A DNA stretch of 64,000 nt from Natronohydrobacter sp. (lineage in GTDB: Bacteria; Pseudomonadota; Alphaproteobacteria; Rhodobacterales; Rhodobacteraceae): the NCBI GenBank assembly GCA_020832555.1, contig JAFIEM010000003.1, forward strand, positions 1-64,000, written 5' to 3'. Shown here piece by piece: positions 54,485 to 62,995 of this stretch (positions are counted from its first letter, which is position 1; each line of letters begins with the position of its first letter). The notes under the pieces were generated by a model. That model did not search any database, was not told where the DNA came from, and saw only the letters and a program-made list of their open reading frames with translations. The translations under genes and the position numbers were made by a program.

Positions 54485-55278
54485 TGGGAAAGCTGCTGCG
54501 CAGACCGACCGGCCAGAGCGGGCTTGTCCATGCCATTACCCCGGAAGCTGCGGGCTGGGGCTATGTCGGCTTCGATCTGTGGCGGCTCGCGCCCGAAGAT
54601 CTGGCCGGCGGCAGGCTGGAGGGGCGCGAGGCGATCCTTGTGCTGGTCGAGGGCCGCGCCGAGATCATTGCAGATGGGCGCTCCCTGGGCGAACTGGGCG
54701 GGCGGATGACTGTTTTCGAGCGCACAGCCCCCCATTGCGTCTATATCCCGCCCGGCACCGCCTGGCAGGCGCGTGCCAGCACCCCCTGCGTGCTGGCGGT
54801 CTGCACGGCCCCCAGCCCCGGCGGGCGGCCTGTGCAGGTGCTTGGGCCAGAGGGGATTGTGCTGGAGCAACGCGGCCAAGGCACGAATGCCCGATTCATC
54901 AACAATATCGCAATGGAAGGGCGCGATGTGGCCGATAGCCTGCTGGTGACGGAAGTGTTCACGCCTGCGGGGCATTGGTCCTCTTACCCACCGCACCGGC
55001 ATGATGAAGATACCTTTCCCGATCTGACCTATCTGGAAGAAACCTATTATCACCGCCTTGATCCGCCCGATTGTTTCGGACTCCAGCGGGTGTTCACGGA
55101 TGATCTGAGCCTGGATGAAACCATGGCCCCGGCGGATCACGATGTCGTGCTGGTGCCTCGGGGTCATCACCCCTGCGCGGCTCCGCATGGGGTCGAGATG
55201 TATTATCTGAATGTCATGGCCGGGCCGCGCAGGGCGTGGCGCTTTCAGACCCACCCGGCATTTGCCCATATGATGTGA
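54484..55278 (+). CDS. Second 5-deoxy-glucuronate isomerase-like protein
   Basis: 264-aa bicupin of the KduI/IolB family, starting [13 protein letters not shown]. Key blocks: APHCVYIPPGTAWQARAS, GHWSSYPPHRHDEDTFPDLTYLEETYY (metal-binding His-His and Glu, about 160-187) and HPCAAPHGVEMYYLNVMAG. It is the last gene of the importer operon. It shares the catalytic residues with the IolB at 43393-44232 but its N-terminal domain is very different, so a distinct substrate (another inositol-derived deoxy-uronate) is plausible. Confidence 0.88.
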   Translation: MGKLLRRPTGQSGLVHAITPEAAGWGYVGFDLWRLAPEDLAGGRLEGREAILVLVEGRAEIIADGRSLGELGGRMTVFERTAPHCVYIPPGTAWQARASTPCVLAVCTAPSPGGRPVQVLGPEGIVLEQRGQGTNARFINNIAMEGRDVADSLLVTEVFTPAGHWSSYPPHRHDEDTFPDLTYLEETYYHRLDPPDCFGLQRVFTDDLSLDETMAPADHDVVLVPRGHHPCAAPHGVEMYYLNVMAGPRRAWRFQTHPAFAHMM

Positions 55279-55314
55279 TCAGCGCCACGCTCAGCGCTCG
55301 GCGCAGATTGTCAG

Positions 55315-55866
55315 CTAGTGGTCGGCGACAGGTGGTTCGGGCTGGGGGAGTGCTGGGGCATCCTCGGCATCGAAGAGCGCGCCGATGCGCTGGGTGACAC
55401 TCAGGATCAGCGTCTGTTCCCAATCGGCAAGGGCTTCGAAACGTTCGGTGAAACGGGTCTGAAGCGGGTCGGGGATGTCATCCAGCAAGGCGCGGCCTTC
55501 GTCGGTCAGAATGACCCAGATGGCACGGCGATCTGCCTGCCGACGTTCCCGCCGCACCAGCCCGCGCGCTTCCAGCTTGTCGATCTGCAGGCTGATGGTC
55601 GCCTGCCCCACCCCCAGTGCGCGCGCGATGTCGCGCGGCATTTCATGGCCATGACGTGCGACCTCGAACAGGACCAGAAGCTGCGCCTGTGTGAGGTTCG
55701 AGGCGCGCGCCATGGAACGGGCATTGGTATCAAGGGCATGCACGACCCGGCGCAATGCAATCAATGTCTCGGCGGAACGGTCAATCACAGCTGCCTCGCA
55801 ATCAGAAAAGCACTGAACTTTGCCCGTTTGTGCCCCGCAGCACAAGGCCAGCACGTCATCAGGCAT
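55315..55866 (-). CDS. ectR: MarR family regulator of ectoine genes
   Basis: 183-aa MarR-type winged-helix protein: LTQAQLLVLFEVARHGHEM, then PRDIARALGVGQATISLQIDKLEARGLV (recognition helix, about 88-115) and wing RRERRQADRRAIWVILTDEG. Start at 55866. Divergent from ectA with ~200 bases of AT-rich DNA, the arrangement known for EctR repressors of halophiles and methylotrophs. The identification rests on family and position. Confidence 0.88.
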   Translation of the reverse strand: MPDDVLALCCGAQTGKVQCFSDCEAAVIDRSAETLIALRRVVHALDTNARSMARASNLTQAQLLVLFEVARHGHEMPRDIARALGVGQATISLQIDKLEARGLVRRERRQADRRAIWVILTDEGRALLDDIPDPLQTRFTERFEALADWEQTLILSVTQRIGALFDAEDAPALPQPEPPVADH

Positions 55867-56067
55867 CGAGTTACTTCGCAATCAAATTAGTTGCTATATT
55901 AATGTAATTTTTGTGCAAATCTGAGAAATCAGGAGGAGAATACGCTATATATTCCTGAAATATTGTGATTTTTTAGTCAAGCTAGGCATGTATTTGCTTT
56001 GTGTTGAAAATTAAATATGGATCGCTATATAGATGCCTTGACCAAAGAAGCAGCATAAACGGGACAC
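55867..56067. promoter_or_regulatory. AT-rich ectR / ectA divergent control region
   Basis: About 200 bases, far lower in GC than the surroundings, with runs such as TTGCTATATTAATGTAATTTTTG and TTAAATATGGATCGCTATATAG. I see no convincing -35/-10 pair and no clear palindrome. It is the expected place for osmotically controlled ectABC promoters and EctR sites. Confidence 0.5.
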
Positions 56068-56610
56068 ATGTCGAAACATTTCTTCACGCCGAAATCGCGC
56101 GAAAGCAGTCAGATCACCTTCCGCCGCCCAGTCAAGGCAGACGGGTCCGAGGTCTGGAAGCTGGTTGCCGCCTGCCCGCCACTGGACCAGAACTCGATGT
56201 ATATGAATGTCGTGCAGTGCGATCACTTCGCGGAAACATGCATCATCGCGGAACGTGACGGGCAGATCGTCGGGTGGATTTCCGGCCATGTCCCCCCCGA
56301 GAGCCCCCAGACACTGTTTGTCTGGCAGGTGGCCGTCCATGCCGATGCGCGCGGACTGGGCCTTGGGAAGCGTATGCTGAAGCAACTGCTGGGCCGTCCC
56401 GCCTGCCGCAACATGCGCAGCCTGGAGACCACGATAACGCGCAGCAACGAGGCGTCCTGGGGGCTGTTCCGCAGCTTCGCGCGCGATCTGGGTGGAACCT
56501 TGAGCGACGCCCCGCATTATGAACGTGACGCCCATCTGGATGGGCAGCACGCGACCGAGCATCTGGTCACAATCAGCCTGCCGCGCCACGCCTTGCGCGT
56601 TGCGGCCTGA
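56068..56610 (+). CDS. ectA: L-2,4-diaminobutyrate acetyltransferase
   Basis: Acetylates diaminobutyrate in ectoine synthesis. The 180-aa GNAT-fold protein has ITFRRPVKADGSEVWKLV and QNSMYMNVVQCDHF (N-terminal ectoine-enzyme block) and the acetyl-CoA site VHADARGLGLGKRMLKQLL (about 90-108). First gene of ectABC-ask; 28 bases precede ectB. Confidence 0.96.
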   Translation: MSKHFFTPKSRESSQITFRRPVKADGSEVWKLVAACPPLDQNSMYMNVVQCDHFAETCIIAERDGQIVGWISGHVPPESPQTLFVWQVAVHADARGLGLGKRMLKQLLGRPACRNMRSLETTITRSNEASWGLFRSFARDLGGTLSDAPHYERDAHLDGQHATEHLVTISLPRHALRVAA

Positions 56611-56638
56611 CAGATCCAAGATACGAAAGGTTTTCCCT

Positions 56639-57904
56639 ATGACAGATATTTACACACGCCGCGAATCGCAGGCGCGCAGCTACTGCCGCGCCTTTCCTGT
56701 CACTTTCACCAAAGCGGTGAATGCGACGATGACCGACGATCAGGGTCGCGACTATACCGATTTTCTTGCGGGCTGTTCCTCGCTGAACTACGGCCATAAC
56801 GACCCGGACATGAAAGCGGCCCTGATCGCACATCTGGACGCTGATGGCGTGACACATGGTCTGGACATGCATACGAGCGCCAAGGAAGCGTTTCTGGACA
56901 CGTTCGAACGGCTGATCCTTGCGCCGCGCGGGATGGATCACAAGGTGATGTTCACCGGCCCCACCGGCACCAATGCGGTCGAAGCGGCGATGAAACTCGC
57001 GCGCAAGACGACGGGACGCGACACGATTGTTGCCTTTACCAACGGATTTCATGGCATGACCATGGGGGCGCTGGCCGCGACCGGCAATGCGGGCAAGCGC
57101 GCTGGCGCGGGCACCAGCCTGACCGGCGTGGTGCGCATGCCCTATGAGGGCGCGCTTCCCGGTGTCGATTCGCTGGCCATGATCCGCGCCATGCTGGAAA
57201 ACCCGTCGAGCGGGATTGATGCCCCCGCGGCATTCCTGATCGAACCGGTGCAGGGCGAAGGCGGGTTGAATGCGGCCTCGAAAGAGTTCCTGCAAGGGAT
57301 TGAAGCTCTGGCGCGCGAGCATGGTGCGCTGGTGATCATGGATGACATTCAGGCCGGGATTGGCCGCACGGGTCCGTTCTTCAGCTTCGAAGAGATGGGC
57401 GTGACGCCTGATCTGATTCCGCTGGCGAAATCCCTGTCGGGCATGGGGCTGCCCATGGCGGCACTTCTGATCCGCCCGGATCTGGATATCTGGAAACCGG
57501 CGGAACATAACGGCACATTCCGCGGCAACAACCATGCTTTCGTGACCGCGCGTGTCGCGCTGGAAAAATTCTGGGCTGATGACAGCTTTCAGAAGCAGGT
57601 CGAGGAAAAGGCCGCTTTCCTGACGCAGCGCCTGAAGCGCATTGCGAAGCTTGTGCCCGGTGCCTCGCTGAAAGGGCGCGGCATGATGCAGGGGGTTGAT
57701 CTGGGCTCGGGCGATCTGGCCGCGAGCGTCTGTGCAACCTGCTTCGAGAACGGTCTGATCATCGAGACCTCTGGCGCGCATGATGAGGCCGTCAAGGTTC
57801 TGGCACCGCTGACCATTCCTCAGGCGCAATTTGCCGCCGGACTGGATATTCTGGAAAATGCCGTATCGGCACAGACCAGCACGCAAAAAATCGCAGCGGA
57901 GTAA
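56639..57904 (+). CDS. ectB: Diaminobutyrate-2-oxoglutarate aminotransferase
   Basis: PLP class-III aminotransferase that makes diaminobutyrate from aspartate semialdehyde and glutamate. 421 aa; [28 protein letters not shown], then [20 protein letters not shown] (Asp that holds the PLP ring N) and [14 protein letters not shown] with the Schiff-base Lys. The start at 56639 ([20 protein letters not shown]) is the usual N-terminus; the longer frame upstream reads through ectA. Confidence 0.97.
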   Translation: MTDIYTRRESQARSYCRAFPVTFTKAVNATMTDDQGRDYTDFLAGCSSLNYGHNDPDMKAALIAHLDADGVTHGLDMHTSAKEAFLDTFERLILAPRGMDHKVMFTGPTGTNAVEAAMKLARKTTGRDTIVAFTNGFHGMTMGALAATGNAGKRAGAGTSLTGVVRMPYEGALPGVDSLAMIRAMLENPSSGIDAPAAFLIEPVQGEGGLNAASKEFLQGIEALAREHGALVIMDDIQAGIGRTGPFFSFEEMGVTPDLIPLAKSLSGMGLPMAALLIRPDLDIWKPAEHNGTFRGNNHAFVTARVALEKFWADDSFQKQVEEKAAFLTQRLKRIAKLVPGASLKGRGMMQGVDLGSGDLAASVCATCFENGLIIETSGAHDEAVKVLAPLTIPQAQFAAGLDILENAVSAQTSTQKIAAE

Positions 57905-57908
57905 CGCA

Positions 57909-58295
57909 ATGATCATTCGCGACTTTCACGACGCCAAAACCACCAATCGCCGCGTTGCAGACCAGCAATGGGAATCGGTGCGGATGCTGCTGGCCGATGA
58001 CGGGATGGGGTTTTCTTTCCACATCACCACCATCGCGGCTGGCAGCGAGCATACGTTCCATTACAAGAACCATTTCGAGAGCGTCTATTGCATCTCGGGC
58101 GAGGGCTCGATCGAGGATCTGGCCACCGGCGAGGTGCATGAGATCCGCCCCGGCGTCATGTATGCGCTGAACCTGCACGACAAGCACACGCTGCGCTGCA
58201 AGACCGAATGTGTCTTTGCCTGCTGCTTCAATCCGCCTGTGACCGGCAAGGAAGTGCATCAGGCGGATGGCTCTTACGCGCTCGAAAATTCCTGA
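57909..58295 (+). CDS. ectC: L-ectoine synthase
   Basis: Cupin enzyme that cyclises acetyl-diaminobutyrate to ectoine. 128 aa starting [16 protein letters not shown], with [34 protein letters not shown] (metal ligands) and [16 protein letters not shown] at 57909 four bases after the ectB stop. No ectoine hydroxylase gene (ectD) follows in the window. Confidence 0.97.
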   Translation: MIIRDFHDAKTTNRRVADQQWESVRMLLADDGMGFSFHITTIAAGSEHTFHYKNHFESVYCISGEGSIEDLATGEVHEIRPGVMYALNLHDKHTLRCKTECVFACCFNPPVTGKEVHQADGSYALENS

Positions 58296-58337
58296 ACAAA
58301 GGCTGGCAGGGGTGAAAAGCCACCTGCCACATCCTCC

Positions 58338-59762
58338 ATGACCCATACAGTCGAGAAAATCGGCGGCACTTCCATGAGCCGCGCGCCGGAACTTGTGGAG
58401 ACCCTCTTTCTGGGCGGTCGCAAGGCGGCAGATCTTTATCACCGCGTTTTCGTTGTGTCTGCCTTTGGCGGCATCACCAACATGCTGCTGGAGCACAAGA
58501 AAACCGGCTCGCCCGGTGTCTATGCCCGGTTTGCCGCCGATGACAGCGGTTCAGGCTGGCAAGACAGCCTGCGCGAGACCGCGACGCGGATGTGCGACAT
58601 TCATGCCGAAATCCTGACCCATGCGGCAGATCGCGAGCGCGCGGATGCTTTCGTGCGTGACCGGATGGAAGGCGCGCGCGCCTGTCTGATGGATTTGCAG
58701 CGTCTGGGCAGCTACGGGCATTTCCGCATCGCACAGCAGATGCATACGGTGCGCGAATTGCTGTCGGGGCTGGGCGAGGCGCATTCCGCCTTCGTGTTGA
58801 CGCTCTTGTTGCAGCGCAACAAGGTGAATGCCCGCTTTGTCGATCTGTCCGGGTGGCGTGACAGCGAAAATCCGTCCCTGAGTGACCGGCTGGCGCAAGC
58901 GATGCAGGATGTGGACCTGAGCGCGGAAATGCCGATTGTCACCGGCTATGCGCATTGCTCGGAAGGGTTGATGCGGGAATACGACCGGGGCTATTCCGAA
59001 GTGGTCTTTGCGCATCTTGCCGCCCAGACCGGCGCGCGCGAGGCATTGATTCACAAGGAATTTCATCTGTCGAGCGCCGATCCGAAGATTGTCGGTGTCG
59101 AGAATACCGTCAAGATCGGGCGTACGAGCTATGATGTCGCCGATCAGCTTTCCAACCTGGGGATGGAAGCGATCCACCCAAATGCCGCGCGCGTGCTGCG
59201 CCGGGCCGATGTGCCCTTGCGCGTGACCAATGCGTTCGAACCCCATGACCCCGGCACGCTGATCGGGCCAGAGGGCGGCGAAGGCGGTCGTGTCGAGATG
59301 GTGACAGGTCTGGAAGTGCAGGCGTTCGAGCTGCATGAGCCGGATATGGTGGGTCTGAAAGGCTATGATGCCTGCGCGCTGGAAGCCCTGACCCGGCACA
59401 AGCTCTGGATCGTGTCCAAGCATTCCAATGCCAATACCATCACGCATTACCTGAACGGTTCGCTCAAGGCGATCAAGCGGGCCGAGGCGGATGTGCTCAA
59501 GACCTATCCCAATGCCACCGTGACCGCGCGCAGTGTCGCGCTGGTTTCGGCCATCGGGTCGGATCTGGGCGATATTCAGGTGCTTTTGCGCGGATTGCAG
59601 GCGTTGCAGGATGCCGGGATCAAGGTGCTGGGCGCGCAGCAGGGGCTGCGGCGGATCGAGGTGCAGTTTCTGGTGGCGCGCAAGGATCTGACAGCATCGA
59701 TCAAGGCGCTGCATGCGGCCTTCATCACCCCGGCAGAGGAAATGACGCGCGCTGCTGCCTGA
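58338..59762 (+). CDS. ask: Aspartate kinase dedicated to ectoine synthesis
   Basis: Ask_ect-type enzyme that feeds aspartyl-phosphate to the operon. 474 aa, N-terminal VEKIGGTSMSRAPEL (amino-acid kinase start KIGGTSM), FVVSAFGGITNMLLEHK, and C-terminal ACT region including MVTGLEVQAFELHEPDMVG and LVSAIGSDLGDIQVLLRG. It is longer than housekeeping LysC and insensitive isoforms are typical for this family; feedback release here is inferred. 43 bases behind ectC. Confidence 0.93.
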   Translation: MTHTVEKIGGTSMSRAPELVETLFLGGRKAADLYHRVFVVSAFGGITNMLLEHKKTGSPGVYARFAADDSGSGWQDSLRETATRMCDIHAEILTHAADRERADAFVRDRMEGARACLMDLQRLGSYGHFRIAQQMHTVRELLSGLGEAHSAFVLTLLLQRNKVNARFVDLSGWRDSENPSLSDRLAQAMQDVDLSAEMPIVTGYAHCSEGLMREYDRGYSEVVFAHLAAQTGAREALIHKEFHLSSADPKIVGVENTVKIGRTSYDVADQLSNLGMEAIHPNAARVLRRADVPLRVTNAFEPHDPGTLIGPEGGEGGRVEMVTGLEVQAFELHEPDMVGLKGYDACALEALTRHKLWIVSKHSNANTITHYLNGSLKAIKRAEADVLKTYPNATVTARSVALVSAIGSDLGDIQVLLRGLQALQDAGIKVLGAQQGLRRIEVQFLVARKDLTASIKALHAAFITPAEEMTRAAA

Positions 59763-59793
59763 GGGCGGCCCTGCCCGGCAGGATGGAATGTGC

Positions 59794-59825
59794 AAAGGCG
59801 GCAGGCTTCCGGGCCTGCCGCCTTT
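59794..59825. terminator. Strong bidirectional terminator between ask and frcA
   Basis: A perfect 13-bp stem AAAGGCGGCAGGC / GCCTGCCGCCTTT around a 6-base loop; A/T at both ends lets it stop the plus-strand ect transcript and the minus-strand frc transcript. Confidence 0.85.
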
Positions 59826-59877
59826 GTCTGTTTGCCTACGCCGCGCGATGACGCGCGGCATAGGACGGTGCCCCCGG

Positions 59878-60648
59878 TCAGGCAGCAACCGGCATTTTCG
59901 CGCCCGTCATATAGGCCACGGCATCGGACATCGAATGCTCTTTCGGGTCGATGACACAGAGCCGCTTGCCCAGCCGGTGCACATGGATGCGATCCGCCAC
60001 TTCAAAGACATGCGGCATGTTGTGGCTGATCAGGATGATGGGAATGCCGCGCGATTTCACATCGAGGATCAGTTCCAGCACCTTGCGGCTTTCCTTGACG
60101 CCCAGCGCAGCCGTCGGTTCGTCAAGGATAACCACTTTGGACCCGAAAGCCGCAGCCCGCGCCACAGCCACGCCCTGCCGCTGCCCGCCTGACAGGGTTT
60201 CAACGGGCTGGTCAATGTTCTGGATGGTCATCAAACCCAGTTCATTCAGCTTTTCGCGCGCAAAGGCCCGCATCGCGCCCATGTCGAGCATGCGAAGCCA
60301 CTGGCCCACCGGTCCCGCTTTGCGGATTTCGCGCCCGATGAACATGTTTTCCACGATAGAGAGCGCGGGCGAGAGGGCAAGGGTCTGATAGACGGTCTCG
60401 ATCCCTGCATCGCGCGCCTGCAAGGGCGAGGAGAAGGCAATTGGCTTGCCTTCCAGTGTGATCTCGCCCTCGTCGATGGTGACAGCGCCGCAGATGGCCT
60501 TGATCAGGCTCGACTTTCCCGCACCATTGTCACCGATCACGGCCAGAATCTCGCCCGGCATGAGGTCGAAATCGCAGTGATCCAGCGCCGTGACGCGCCC
60601 GTAACGCTTGACCAGTCCGCGTGCTTTCAGAATGGGTTCCTGTGTCAT
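59878..60648 (-). CDS. frcA: Fructose-type ABC importer, ATP-binding protein
   Basis: 256-aa single-domain ATPase: Walker [13 protein letters not shown] (about 35-46), LSGGQRQGVAVARA, Walker B VVILDEPTAALG and IPIILISHN. Start at 60648 is coupled to the permease stop by ATGA. Last of frcBCA on the minus strand; no fructokinase gene (frcK) follows, since the bidirectional terminator comes next. Confidence 0.88.
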   Translation of the reverse strand: MTQEPILKARGLVKRYGRVTALDHCDFDLMPGEILAVIGDNGAGKSSLIKAICGAVTIDEGEITLEGKPIAFSSPLQARDAGIETVYQTLALSPALSIVENMFIGREIRKAGPVGQWLRMLDMGAMRAFAREKLNELGLMTIQNIDQPVETLSGGQRQGVAVARAAAFGSKVVILDEPTAALGVKESRKVLELILDVKSRGIPIILISHNMPHVFEVADRIHVHRLGKRLCVIDPKEHSMSDAVAYMTGAKMPVAA

Positions 60649-61718
60649 GCCGAGACCTTTCTGATCCATTGGTCAATTGCGACCGCGATAATGATAAGCC
60701 AGCCGATGGCGAAGACCTGCCAGAGCACATCGACGCCCGCGAGCCTGAGTCCCGACTGGAACACGCCCACGATCAGCGCGCCGAACAGCGCCCCCATGAT
60801 TGACCCGCGCCCACCAAACAGGCTGATCCCGCCGATCACGACTGCGGTGATGGATTGCAGGTTGCCCTCGTAGAAGGATTGCGGCGAAATCGACCCCACG
60901 CGACCGATACTGGCCCAAGCCGCCAGCGCGCAGATGAAGCCTGCCAGCGCATAGACCGAAATCAGCATCCGGTCGGTGCGGATACCAGCAAGTTCGGCAG
61001 CCTCTTTGTCATCGCCTATGGCATAGACATGTCGTCCCCAGGCGGTCTTGTTCAGCATGTACCAGAGCACCACGAAAACCAGCACCATCAGGATCGAGCC
61101 ATAGGTGATATTCGCCCCGCCGATGCGGAAGGAATTGCCGAAAAATTTCAGCAGCGGTGCCATCTGGTCGATATCCTGCGACCGGATCGACTGCGCGCCC
61201 GAAAGCCACAGGTTCAACGCAAAAAAGATATTCCAGGTGCCCAGCGTCACGATGAAAGGCGGCAAGCGCAGACGCGTGACCAGAATCCCGTTGAGCATAC
61301 CCGCGAGCGTGCCGATCACGAAGGAGGCCGTCAGCGCCAGCGAGGGCGGCACGCCCATTGTGATGGCGAGCTTGCCGGAAATGACCGACATCAGCACCAT
61401 AATCGCTGCAACCGACAGGTCGATGCCTGCGGTCAGAATGATCAGCGATTGCGCTGCAGCAAGGATACCGATGATCGAGACCTGTTGCAGGATCAGCGAC
61501 AGGTTGAACGGCGTGAAGAACCGATCTCCGGCGAGAATGCCGAACACGATCAGGCTGAGCACCAGAACGATCACTGGCACCATGGTTGGATGAGAATGCA
61601 GGAAATGTTGCACATGACCGAGCGGGGTGCGTTTCGGTCCTTCGAACTGCGCGACGCGCATATCTGCACCGGTCAGGGTCTGTTCATATTCTGCGGCACG
61701 GCGGGGTGTGTCGGACAT
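60645..61718 (-). CDS. frcC: Fructose-type ABC importer, permease
   Basis: 357-aa monosaccharide permease with about nine hydrophobic segments; LIILTAGIDLSVAAIMVLMSV (about 91-111) and LQSITAVVIGGISLFGGRGSIMGALFGALIVGVFQ (split around 290-324) are the RbsC/FrcC motifs. It precedes frcA by ATGA overlap and follows frcB across a hairpin. Confidence 0.88.
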   Translation of the reverse strand: MSDTPRRAAEYEQTLTGADMRVAQFEGPKRTPLGHVQHFLHSHPTMVPVIVLVLSLIVFGILAGDRFFTPFNLSLILQQVSIIGILAAAQSLIILTAGIDLSVAAIMVLMSVISGKLAITMGVPPSLALTASFVIGTLAGMLNGILVTRLRLPPFIVTLGTWNIFFALNLWLSGAQSIRSQDIDQMAPLLKFFGNSFRIGGANITYGSILMVLVFVVLWYMLNKTAWGRHVYAIGDDKEAAELAGIRTDRMLISVYALAGFICALAAWASIGRVGSISPQSFYEGNLQSITAVVIGGISLFGGRGSIMGALFGALIVGVFQSGLRLAGVDVLWQVFAIGWLIIIAVAIDQWIRKVSA

Positions 61719-61754
61719 CAGCGGCCTCCGGCTGAGCGGGAAATGGGCTATCCT

Positions 61755-61777
61755 GCCGCCAGCATGACACTGGCGGC
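61755..61777 (-). other. Intercistronic hairpin between frcB and frcC
   Basis: Perfect 8-bp stem GCCGCCAG / CTGGCGGC (61755-61762, 61770-61777) with a 7-base loop and no T-run. Its likely job is to protect the frcB message or to attenuate downstream expression, as often seen after binding-protein genes. Confidence 0.55.
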
Positions 61778-61813
61778 AAGATCTTTCGCGATTTCAGAGG
61801 ATTTTCGGTCAGG

Positions 61814-62842
61814 TCAGCCCCAGCAGCGGGCCAGACCTTCTTCGGAAGTGATCGACGGGATACCGTCAACCGGGCTGTCAGTGATCAACTCGACGCCGGT
61901 ATTGAAGAAGTCGAGACCTTCGGAATTTTCAGGCTTCGCGCCGGTCTCTGCAAAGGTCTTGATCGCCTCGATCCCGAGCGACGCCATCAGCAGCGGGAAT
62001 TGCATCGAAGTTGCGCCGATAATGCCTTCGGCGACATTCTGCACGCCGGGGCAGCCGCCATCGACCGAAACGATGATCACGTCATCCTGACGACCAACCG
62101 AGCGCAGGGCCTCATAGGCGCCAGCGGCGGCGGGTTCGTTGATCGTATAGACCAGATTGATGCCCGGATCCCGCTGAAGCAGGTTCTCCATCGCGGTGCG
62201 CCCGCCTTCTTCATTGCCGTTGGTCACATCATGACCGACGATGCGCGGATCATCTTCGTCGCCGATCACAGTGGGGTCTTTCACATCAATGCCGAAGCCG
62301 GTCATGAAGCCCTGATTGCGCAGGAAATCGACCGAGACCTGGCTGGGATTGAGGTCGAGCGTTGCGATTTTTGCATCTGCCGCCGCTTCGCCCATCTGGG
62401 CCAGCGCCCATTCACCGATCAGCACACCTGCGAGAAAATTGTCGGTTGCGAAGGTGGAATCGGCGGCCTCGATCGGCTCAAATGGTGTGTCCAGTGCAAT
62501 GACCAGCACGCCATTCTCGCGTGCCTGGCTGACTGCGGGAACAAGGGCGCGGCTGTCCGATGGCGTGATCAGAATGCCGCTGACCCCAGCTGCGATGCAG
62601 CTTTCCACAGCGGCGATCTGCGTTTCAACATCGCCGTCAATGCGACCCGCATGAGTTTGCAGGGTGATCCCGTGCTCTTCGGCTGCGGCCTGGGCACCTT
62701 CACGCATCTTCACGAAAAACGGGTTCGTGTCGGTTTTCGTGATGAGGCATGCGCCGATATCGGCAACAGCGGGGCTGGCCAGAAGCGCCGCACTGGCGAC
62801 CGCACCCATCAGAGACAGTTTCAGTCCGGGTTTCAGTTTCAT
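61814..62842 (-). CDS. frcB: Fructose-type ABC importer, substrate-binding protein
   Basis: 342-aa periplasmic binding protein with signal peptide (start [15 protein letters not shown], cleaved after SPAVA). Core: [23 protein letters not shown] (about 32-54), [30 protein letters not shown] and [23 protein letters not shown], consistent with FrcB of rhizobia (fructose, also mannose/ribose). The start at 62842 is preceded by GGGAGGAATGAG. Divergent from the ROK regulator. Confidence 0.9.
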   Translation of the reverse strand: MKLKPGLKLSLMGAVASAALLASPAVADIGACLITKTDTNPFFVKMREGAQAAAEEHGITLQTHAGRIDGDVETQIAAVESCIAAGVSGILITPSDSRALVPAVSQARENGVLVIALDTPFEPIEAADSTFATDNFLAGVLIGEWALAQMGEAAADAKIATLDLNPSQVSVDFLRNQGFMTGFGIDVKDPTVIGDEDDPRIVGHDVTNGNEEGGRTAMENLLQRDPGINLVYTINEPAAAGAYEALRSVGRQDDVIIVSVDGGCPGVQNVAEGIIGATSMQFPLLMASLGIEAIKTFAETGAKPENSEGLDFFNTGVELITDSPVDGIPSITSEEGLARCWG

Positions 62843-62913
62843 CTCATTCCTCCCTGAGTCTGCGCGGCACATATCTGGCCGCGATAAAGCATAGAAACTC
62901 CAGAATCGAACCA

Positions 62914-62951
62914 CTGTCAATAATTAAATCACTTTTATTTAGTATTGACAG
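62914..62951. promoter_or_regulatory. Inverted repeat in frcB / ROK-regulator promoter
   Basis: Perfect 9-bp arms CTGTCAATA (62914-62922) and TATTGACAG (62943-62951) around a 20-base AT-rich spacer, so a ROK-type dimer or two dimers could bind. TTGACA sits in both orientations and might also serve as -35 elements. Confidence 0.6.
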
Positions 62952-62995
62952 AAAGCCGATTTCCCGTTCCTTCTGTCAGCGAAAAGAGGCACATC

